Below the pieces are notes generated by a model. The model was not told the DNA's origin, ran no database searches, and was given only the letters and a program-made list of their open reading frames with translations. A DNA stretch of 52,519 bases from Candidatus Daviesbacteria bacterium RIFCSPHIGHO2_01_FULL_41_45 (GTDB taxonomy: Bacteria; Patescibacteriota; Microgenomatia; Daviesbacterales; UBA10151): positions 1 to 52,519 of the forward strand of contig MFCS01000022.1 of the NCBI GenBank assembly GCA_001776975.1, in the 5' to 3' direction. Shown here in pieces: positions 45,333-52,519 of the stretch (position 1 is its first letter; every line of letters begins with the position of its first letter). Made by a program: the position numbers and the translations under genes.

Positions 45333-48300
45333 TTACTGATCCATCCGAGCTCTATCCGCAGAGGTTGGAATCAGCTTGCCAATTATAACGTTTTCCTTCA
45401 ACCCTAACAACTTATCTACCTTGCCCTGGGAAGCAGCATCAGCCAAAATGGTGGTTGTCTCTTGGAAAGAAGCTGCTGATAAGAACGACTCAGTTAACAA
45501 TGAGGCTCTAGTAATTCCCAATATTACCACGGTCGCAGTTGCCGGATCTCCACCCTCAGCTAACACCCGCTGATTCTCCTCTTCAAATCTCACTCGGTCA
45601 ATTATCTCCCCTGGCAGCAAGTTGGTGTCTCCTTGAGACTCAACTCTGACCTTATCAGACATCTTGCGTACAACTACCTCAAAGTGTTTCTCATTAATCG
45701 GTACCCCTTGGGAGGCATAGACGTCGCGAACTGCATCAACAATATATCTTTGAGCTTCTTTTAAGCCTCTAACCCTAACAATCTCTTTAATATCCAAGTG
45801 CCCGGATGATAACTGAGTTCCTGCAGAGATCAGTTGTCCGTCCTCAACTAAAAGCTGCAACGAGGCCGGAATGACATACTCTCTCTCCTCATATGGCTTG
45901 GTGGTAGTTCTAATTCTGATCTTAACTCCCGAATCTTCCCCTTCAATAATCGTCACCTTTCCAGCAATCTCAGATAACGGTGAGGTATTTTTGGGAGTTC
46001 TAGCCTCGAATAACTCCTCAACTCGAGGCAAACCCATGGTAATATCTAGACCTTTAATACCACCTGAATGGAAGGTTCTCATAGTTAACTGAGTACCTGG
46101 CTCACCAATTGATTGAGCAGCTACCACCCCAACCGGTACGCCGATCGCTACCAATTTACGGGTTGTGAAATCCCATCCGTAGCACTTAGCACAAAGCCCG
46201 AATTTAGTCTTGCAGGTCAACGGCGAGAAGACCGCAAGTTGTGAGACTTTAGTTTCTAGGATAACTGCCAAAGCTGCCTCATCCAAAAACTCACCGGCAT
46301 CGATTAAGGTCTTTTTAGTCTTTGGATCTACCACCTTGGCTGCTAATTTTCTGCCTAAGAATCTAGATTGGATAAAAGATGCCGTCTCTGGAACTTCCAA
46401 AGCTGCTCCTTCTGTATCCCGACATTCACCGAGTCTAATAATCACATCATGGGCAACATCAACCAAGCGTCGGGTGAGGTATCCGGCATCAGCAGTCTTC
46501 AAAGCCTTGTCAGCCACACCTTTTCTGGCTCCTCTAGCGGAGGTAAAATACTCAAAAACTCTAAATCCTTGCCTATAATTTGATTTAGCAGGCAATTCGA
46601 CAATCTTGCCGGTTGGATCAACCGAGAATCCTCTCATTCCGGAGAGCTGTTTAATCTGTTCTGATGTAGCCCGGGCTCCACCTGACTTCATAATTATATT
46701 AACCGGATTATCAGCAGATAGGGAACCTAAGGTCTTTTTAGCTATCTCATCTCCAATTCTGGTCCAAATCTCCTCTGATAAAATCCGCTTTTCTGAATCG
46801 GTAATTAAACCCTTTTTAAGATTGTCCTCAACCTCCTCAATCTCTTTATCCCCTGCTTTGATCATGTCATCCTTTTCTGGAATAATGGTATTATCAAATA
46901 CCCCCAAAGACAGTCCTGAGACCGTTGATCCCCAAAAACCAAAATCCTTTAAATCGTCTATTAACTCCACCACTCTAACCTTTTCGTATTTATTAAAGGC
47001 TCGCATGACGATCTCTTGAATCCCTCGTCCACCGACTGTCTCATTCATAAACCACATCTCTTTTGGCAAAATTCTATTAAAGAAGATTCTTCCCACAGTT
47101 GATTCAACAACCTGTCCCGGAGCAATCCGCACCATAATCTTCTGACGGAAATTTATCCTGCCTGTGTGATAAGCTAAAACCGCTTCCTCCATATTAAAAG
47201 CTGTTTCAGTGATAGCCGGGATATTTTCATTCACGGAAGTAGCATAGTAAGTTCCCAGTGCCATCTCCCGGTTAGGAATAGTGACGGGTTGTCCAGAGGC
47301 AGGCTTTAAGATATTTTCTTTGGCCATCATTAGCTCTCTAGCCTCAGCTTGTGCCTCTTTGGAGAGTGGGACGTGAACCGCCATTTGATCTCCGTCAAAG
47401 TCAGCTCCAAAACCGGTACAAACACAAGGATGGATTTGAATTGCTGATCCATCAATCAACACCGGATAAAAAGCTTGGATTCCTAAGCGATGTAGAGTGG
47501 GAGCCCGGTTGATAAGAACCGGGTGACCCTTAATAACATCCTCCAAGATATCCCAAACCTCAATTGGGCGTAACTCTAAAATATTTTTAGCTCCCTTAAT
47601 ATTAGCTGCTAAACCTCTGCCGATGACCTCACGCAAGACAAACGGCTTAAACATCTCCAGAGCCATCTCTTTGGGTAACCCAACCTGATCAAGCTTTAAT
47701 TGTGGGCCCACCACGATAACCGAACGGCCGGAGTAATCAACCCGCTTACCAAGTAAATTCTGCCTAAACCTACCCTGTTTCCCGCGTAGCATATCAGAAA
47801 GCGATCTTAATTGATGGTCACCACCACGCCTGGCAGTTCGTAGATTAGAATCTATTAAAGCATCAACTGCTTCCTGGAGCATCCGTTTTTCATTTCGCAA
47901 GATAATCTCTGGAGCCCCCAGGTCAATTAATCTCTTCAGCCGGTTATTGCGGTTAATTACTCGGCGGTATAGATCATTTAAATCGGAAGTAGCAAATCTT
48001 CCTCCTGGTAATTGCACCATCGGGCGAAGATCCGGTGGTAAAACTGGCAAAATGCTTAATATCATCCAAGCAGGTTCCATACCTGCTCCCCGCATCCCTT
48101 CAACCACTCTTAATCTTTTAGTAGCTTTGATATGGCGCTGACCAGATGTTTTTCTGACCTCATCACGTAAGTTGGCTGAAAGCTTATCAAGATCAATTTG
48201 ACCCAAAACCTCAAGTACCCCCTCTGCTCCCATCCCAACCACCAAAAATTCCGCCACTCCATACTCATCTAGCTTCAGGTACTCATCCTCTGAGAGAACT

Positions 48301-49037
48301 CTCATGGGATTAATACTCTTCACCAAATCCGCAACAGCTTTAAGTATCTGATCCAACTGTCCTTGCTCAATTACCAAACCATCCCTCTTCTTTTGCATAT
48401 CCTGTTTGGTTTGCAACTCCAGCTCTTGGGACTCTAAATCAAATCTCTCTTTACCACCAGTGGTTTTTTTCAACTCTGAGAGCTGTTTTTTCATCTCACT
48501 CTCAGCTTCAGCAATTCTTTTATTTAAGTTCTCTGCAGCTAATTTTTTCTTAGCCTCGTTATCTTTTTCTAATTTCTCCAGAGCCTCTGCCTTAGCCTCA
48601 ACATTAACCGAGGTTACTAAATATGAAGCAAAGTAGATAATTGACTCTAAGCTCTTTAAAGATAAATCTAAAATTAGTGATAATTTAGAAGGAGCTCCCT
48701 TAACAAACCAGTTGTGAGCGACCGGAGCAGCTAGGGTAATATGTCCCATCCTCTCTCGTCTGACCTTGGATTGGGTAACTTCTACTCCACACTTATCACA
48801 GATTACCCCTCTATATCTGATTCTTTTATATTTTCCACAGTAACACTCGTAATCCTTAGTTGGACCAAAAATATTCTCAGCAAATAAACCATCTTTTTCC
48901 GGTTTTAAGGTGCGATAATTAATAGTTTCCGGTTTGGTAATCTCTCCAAATGACCACTGCTTGATCTGCTCTGGGGAAGAGATAGTTACCTGCAACCCTT
49001 CAAAATCTAATAAATCTGTTGTTTGTTGTGGGTTCAT
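45333..49037 (-). CDS. rpoC: RNA polymerase beta' subunit
   Basis: NADFDGD-type motif GFGADFDGDQMAVHVPLS; CYCGKYKRIRYRGVICDKCGVEV. Confidence 0.98.
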   Translation of the reverse strand: MNPQQTTDLLDFEGLQVTISSPEQIKQWSFGEITKPETINYRTLKPEKDGLFAENIFGPTKDYECYCGKYKRIRYRGVICDKCGVEVTQSKVRRERMGHITLAAPVAHNWFVKGAPSKLSLILDLSLKSLESIIYFASYLVTSVNVEAKAEALEKLEKDNEAKKKLAAENLNKRIAEAESEMKKQLSELKKTTGGKERFDLESQELELQTKQDMQKKRDGLVIEQGQLDQILKAVADLVKSINPMRVLSEDEYLKLDEYGVAEFLVVGMGAEGVLEVLGQIDLDKLSANLRDEVRKTSGQRHIKATKRLRVVEGMRGAGMEPAWMILSILPVLPPDLRPMVQLPGGRFATSDLNDLYRRVINRNNRLKRLIDLGAPEIILRNEKRMLQEAVDALIDSNLRTARRGGDHQLRSLSDMLRGKQGRFRQNLLGKRVDYSGRSVIVVGPQLKLDQVGLPKEMALEMFKPFVLREVIGRGLAANIKGAKNILELRPIEVWDILEDVIKGHPVLINRAPTLHRLGIQAFYPVLIDGSAIQIHPCVCTGFGADFDGDQMAVHVPLSKEAQAEARELMMAKENILKPASGQPVTIPNREMALGTYYATSVNENIPAITETAFNMEEAVLAYHTGRINFRQKIMVRIAPGQVVESTVGRIFFNRILPKEMWFMNETVGGRGIQEIVMRAFNKYEKVRVVELIDDLKDFGFWGSTVSGLSLGVFDNTIIPEKDDMIKAGDKEIEEVEDNLKKGLITDSEKRILSEEIWTRIGDEIAKKTLGSLSADNPVNIIMKSGGARATSEQIKQLSGMRGFSVDPTGKIVELPAKSNYRQGFRVFEYFTSARGARKGVADKALKTADAGYLTRRLVDVAHDVIIRLGECRDTEGAALEVPETASFIQSRFLGRKLAAKVVDPKTKKTLIDAGEFLDEAALAVILETKVSQLAVFSPLTCKTKFGLCAKCYGWDFTTRKLVAIGVPVGVVAAQSIGEPGTQLTMRTFHSGGIKGLDITMGLPRVEELFEARTPKNTSPLSEIAGKVTIIEGEDSGVKIRIRTTTKPYEEREYVIPASLQLLVEDGQLISAGTQLSSGHLDIKEIVRVRGLKEAQRYIVDAVRDVYASQGVPINEKHFEVVVRKMSDKVRVESQGDTNLLPGEIIDRVRFEEENQRVLAEGGDPATATVVILGITRASLLTESFLSAASFQETTTILADAASQGKVDKLLGLKENVIIGKLIPTSADRARMDQ

Positions 49038-49052
49038 AGTGTTGTTTTTAAA

Positions 49053-52000
49053 TTACTCCTCTCCTTTCTCTTCGACCGCTAAATTCTGTGCCATCTGCTC
49101 TTGCAAGTCTACAACTGGGATTGATTCCAACTCCTCCGCTGTACCTGTCTCTGTTACCTCTAGGACCTCCTTTAACTCTGCAACGCTCTGATCTATCTGT
49201 TTCTGAGCTGCCTCTGACTCCTCAGTTACTGGTGCCTCCTCAACTGTTTCAATCTTGGGATTAATTGTTCTAACATTAATATTCAACGATTGTAACTCCT
49301 TGACCAACACCTTAAATGATTCAGGAACAGAGGGTTGGGGAATATCCTCACCCTGGATAATGGCTTGATAAGCCCTGGTTCTATTTACCACATCATCTGA
49401 TTTGGTAGTTAACATCTCCTGCAAAATATAGGCTGCACCGTACGCCTCTAATGCCCAAACCTCCATCTCTCCCAAGCGCTGACCACCCATCTGAGCTTTT
49501 CCACCAAGAGGTTGTTGAGTTACCATTGAGTATGGTCCAGTTGAACGGGCATGCTGTTTATCCTCTACCATGTGTATTAACTTCAAAAAGTAGGATTTGC
49601 CTACAGTAATATCTTGATCAAAGTACTCTCCAGTTCTTCCATCTACCAGCTTCATCTTTCCCGAGACAGGTAGGTTAGCTTTCTTAAGCTCCTCAATCAC
49701 CACATCCTCTGGAACCTTTTCAAACACCGGTGCAGCTATCTTGTAGTCTAACTTTGTGGCTGCCATCCCTAAGTGGGTTTCTAGTAATTGCCCTAAATTC
49801 ATACGAGAAAGGATTGTCACTGGAGAGATAATAATATCAATTGGAGTACCATCCTCCATATGAGGCATGTCTTCTTGAGCCACAATTTTGGAGATAACCC
49901 CTTTGTTACCGTGTCGACCAGCTAATTTATCGCCAACTGTCACCTTTCTTAGTTGAGCTACCTTAACCTTAATTCTCTTCAGAGTACCAGCATCAAGCTC
50001 ATCACCCTCAGCTCGAGATAAAACATGAATTCCAGTAACAATTCCCCGCTCGCCGTGTGGCATTCTTAGTGAAGTATCTCTAACCTCTTTAGCTTTTTCT
50101 CCGAAGATAGCTCTAAGTAGTCTTTCTTCAGCCGTTAGCTCGGTCTCACCTTTTGGCTGAACTTTTCCAACCAATATATCATTTGGTCCAACGTTAGCTC
50201 CAACTCGGATAATCCCACCCTCATCTAGATTCCCTAAAGCCTCTTCGGAAACGTTGGGGATATCACGGGTTAGCTCATCTGGTCCCAGTTTAGTCTCAAC
50301 CACATCAGAGATGTACTCTTCAATATGAATCGAGGTTAAGGTATCTTGTTTGACCATTCTGTCGGAGATAACGATGGCATCTTCATATCCCAAACCTTCA
50401 TAATTCATGTAGGCTATCAATAAATTCTGTCCCAAAGCGAGCTCTCCATTATCGGTGGCTGTTCCGTCAACTAATAGATCTCCAGTTTTAACCTTCTGGC
50501 CAATTTTCGCTGCCGGACTCTGAGAATAACAGGTACTCTCAGGAGTGTTGACAAACTTTTTAATCTCAAAAGTGGCCTCTTCTTTTTTACCGCTCAAAGT
50601 TAGTTTATCGGCATCAACATAGCTCACTACTCCGTCAAAAGGGGCCCTAATAACCCGACCCATATTATCAGCAACTACTCTTTCCATGCCAGTTCCCACC
50701 ACCGGTGAATCAGGTATTAATAAAGGTACTGCTTGATTTTGCATGTGTGATCCCATTAAAGCCCGATTAGCATCATCGTGTGCTAAAAAGGCAATTAACG
50801 AGGCAGAAATTCCTACCACCTGTTGCGGGGCTACATCAATCAGTTGCACTCGGTCTGCGTCTGATTCAAAAAAGCTGCCATTAAATCTAACTGGTACTCT
50901 CTTTTGAGTCAAAAATCCATCCTCATCAACCGGAATGGTTGCTTCAGTAATATAATAATCTTCCTCGTCATCAGCTGTCATATAAGTAATCTCGTCTGTT
51001 ACCTTTGATCTACCACCTATTAAGGTCACTTTTTTATAAGGAGTCTGTAAAAATCCATACTCATCTACCTTCGAATAAAGGGCTAGGTAAGTGACCAATC
51101 CGATGTTTTGTCCTTCTGGGGACCTAATCGGGTCAATTCTACCGTATTGAGAATGATTGATATCGCGGATCGAGAAAGAGGCTCTCTCGCGGGTAATACC
51201 GCCCTGGCCGGTAACAGTTAGTCTTCTTAAGTGATCTACCTCTGACAAGGGGTTGGTTTGATCTAAAATTTGAGATAACTGAGAAGATCGGAAAAATTCA
51301 TTCACAGCAGCGATAATCGGCCGGGCGTTGACTAAACTACCAGGATTAATCTCAATGTCAGCTGACAGCAAAGACATTCTTTCTTTGATAACCCTCTCGA
51401 GCCTGAGTAGCCCTACCCAAAAAGCGTTCTGAGCCACTAATTCTCCTACCCTTCTAACCCGGCGGTTAGCTAGATGATCAATATCATCAACCTTACCAGC
51501 TCCATTTTGTAAGTTGATTAAATATTTTAAAGTAGAAACTATATCTTCTTTAGTTAAAATCCAATTTTCCGGAGTATTGGGGACATCCAGATTTAATTTC
51601 TTGTTGATCTTGTACCTACCCACTCGGGTCAGATCATAACGGCGGTTGTTGAAAAACATACCGTTAATTAAATTCTTAGCTGATTCTAAAACTACTGGGT
51701 CACCCGGCCTCATCTTTCTGAATATCTCCAAAAGCGCTTCATCGGTGTTTTTAGTTAGATCTTTATCTAAAGTTATCTCCATAAACTTGGTATCTTCAGA
51801 TGTATCAACATCCTTAAATAACTCTCTTAAAACTTCATCCTCTGAATAACCCAAGGCTCTTAAAAAGGTGGTAGCAGCAAACTTGCGACGTCTATCAATT
51901 TTAACCATCAGAACTCCGGTGCGAGAAACTGAGAACTCTAACCATGATCCATGTGAAGGTCTTAGTTCAGCTGAGTGTAATACCTTAGCAGTGATTGGGT

Positions 52001-52457
52001 CAGCAGTAGCTGAGAAAAATACCCCTGGGGCTCTGACAATTTGATTAACTACTACCCTCTCAATACCGTTGATAATAAAAGTTCCCTTAGAGGTCATGAG
52101 GGGGATGTCCCCTAAAAACACCTCCTGTTTATACTCTTCGTTAGTTTGTAAATTATTTAAGATCACCTTAACTCTCAGTGGGGCATCATATGAAACACCT
52201 TTTAAAACACACTTTTCGGGGGAAAAACGGGATTTACCTAAAACATATTCACCAAACTCTAACTTCCAATTTTTGCCGGTAAAATCTATTACCGGATTAA
52301 TCGAGGCAATAATTTCACCTATGCCCTCTTTGGTAAACCACTCATAAGACTCCCGTTGCAAGGAGGTCAGATCAAAACTTTTATTAGCCAAATCAGGGCG
52401 GTGACCCCAATAGGTTCTCAGACCATATGTTTGATGTGGTGCGCTTGTCTCAGGCAT
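49053..52457 (-). CDS. rpoB: RNA polymerase beta subunit with acidic C-terminal tail
   Basis: LRRLTVTGQGGITRERASFSIRDINHSQYGRIDPIRSPEGQNIGL; GRHGNKGVISKI. Confidence 0.98.
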   Translation of the reverse strand: MPETSAPHQTYGLRTYWGHRPDLANKSFDLTSLQRESYEWFTKEGIGEIIASINPVIDFTGKNWKLEFGEYVLGKSRFSPEKCVLKGVSYDAPLRVKVILNNLQTNEEYKQEVFLGDIPLMTSKGTFIINGIERVVVNQIVRAPGVFFSATADPITAKVLHSAELRPSHGSWLEFSVSRTGVLMVKIDRRRKFAATTFLRALGYSEDEVLRELFKDVDTSEDTKFMEITLDKDLTKNTDEALLEIFRKMRPGDPVVLESAKNLINGMFFNNRRYDLTRVGRYKINKKLNLDVPNTPENWILTKEDIVSTLKYLINLQNGAGKVDDIDHLANRRVRRVGELVAQNAFWVGLLRLERVIKERMSLLSADIEINPGSLVNARPIIAAVNEFFRSSQLSQILDQTNPLSEVDHLRRLTVTGQGGITRERASFSIRDINHSQYGRIDPIRSPEGQNIGLVTYLALYSKVDEYGFLQTPYKKVTLIGGRSKVTDEITYMTADDEEDYYITEATIPVDEDGFLTQKRVPVRFNGSFFESDADRVQLIDVAPQQVVGISASLIAFLAHDDANRALMGSHMQNQAVPLLIPDSPVVGTGMERVVADNMGRVIRAPFDGVVSYVDADKLTLSGKKEEATFEIKKFVNTPESTCYSQSPAAKIGQKVKTGDLLVDGTATDNGELALGQNLLIAYMNYEGLGYEDAIVISDRMVKQDTLTSIHIEEYISDVVETKLGPDELTRDIPNVSEEALGNLDEGGIIRVGANVGPNDILVGKVQPKGETELTAEERLLRAIFGEKAKEVRDTSLRMPHGERGIVTGIHVLSRAEGDELDAGTLKRIKVKVAQLRKVTVGDKLAGRHGNKGVISKIVAQEDMPHMEDGTPIDIIISPVTILSRMNLGQLLETHLGMAATKLDYKIAAPVFEKVPEDVVIEELKKANLPVSGKMKLVDGRTGEYFDQDITVGKSYFLKLIHMVEDKQHARSTGPYSMVTQQPLGGKAQMGGQRLGEMEVWALEAYGAAYILQEMLTTKSDDVVNRTRAYQAIIQGEDIPQPSVPESFKVLVKELQSLNINVRTINPKIETVEEAPVTEESEAAQKQIDQSVAELKEVLEVTETGTAEELESIPVVDLQEQMAQNLAVEEKGEE

Positions 52458-52519
52458 CAGTTTTTTGCTTTCTTAGGGCAGATGAGCAAAACAACAAAAA
52501 GAAGCATACTTTCCCTAGT

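Noticed and set aside
45871-47019. Plus-strand ORFs antisense to rpoC (e.g. 46210..46578, 46606..47019)
   Set aside because: They are shadows of strongly conserved rpoC coding sequence and show no family motifs or independent signals.
48100-48640. Lys/Glu-rich coiled-coil insertion near the N-terminus of RpoC
   Set aside because: A comparable charged helical insertion is found at this position in other bacterial RpoC (e.g. Actinobacteria), so not novel in itself.
1-52519. CRISPR array or cas genes
   Set aside because: No regularly spaced direct repeats and no Cas motifs seen anywhere in the window.
1-52519. Alternative genetic code (UGA recoding known in some CPR lineages)
   Set aside because: UGA is used as a normal terminator (e.g. 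transposase fragment, purD) and conserved proteins show no in-frame UGA.

Overview
The window is a chromosomal segment of what looks like a Candidate Phyla Radiation (Patescibacteria, probably Microgenomates-like) bacterium. The lineage call is inference, based on the absence of L30 between S5 and L15, very compact overlapping genes, and many small membrane-anchored orphan proteins. From about 18.2 kb to the right end it carries an almost complete, minus-strand rpoBC-str-S10-spc-alpha superoperon. Reading in the direction of transcription: rpoB, rpoC, S12, S7, orphan, GreA-N-like, fusA, tuf, S10, small ORF, [accessory insertion], L3 to S17, L14 to L15, secY, purD, adk, map, infA, L36, S13, S11, S4, rpoA, L17, L13, S9, and an M41-like peptidase. 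The left 18 kb holds comM, RNase P RNA, perM, miaA, a TrpR/YerC-like regulator, HU, RNase Y, recX, recA, a methyltransferase, tRNA-Pro(GGG), a SIMPL protein, a UDG, a phosphohexomutase, metK and an AlkA-like glycosylase. The main discovery is a 3.6-kb element at 35461-39086 between S10 and L3. It has 19-bp perfect terminal inverted repeats (GGTAGTGGGTCAATTTGAA) and an 8-bp target-site duplication (ATAACTTG). It retains only the C-terminal part of an IS1-family-like transposase and carries three passenger genes. Other points of interest: a likely SAM riboswitch on metK, a 15-bp palindromic motif shared by the recA promoter, the YerC-like regulator's own promoter and miaA, an L3 leader with an attenuator-like terminator, a cysteine-free family-4-like UDG, an RNase Y with no membrane anchor, a GreA N-terminal-domain-only protein, purD embedded in the spc operon, and several apparently leaderless genes.
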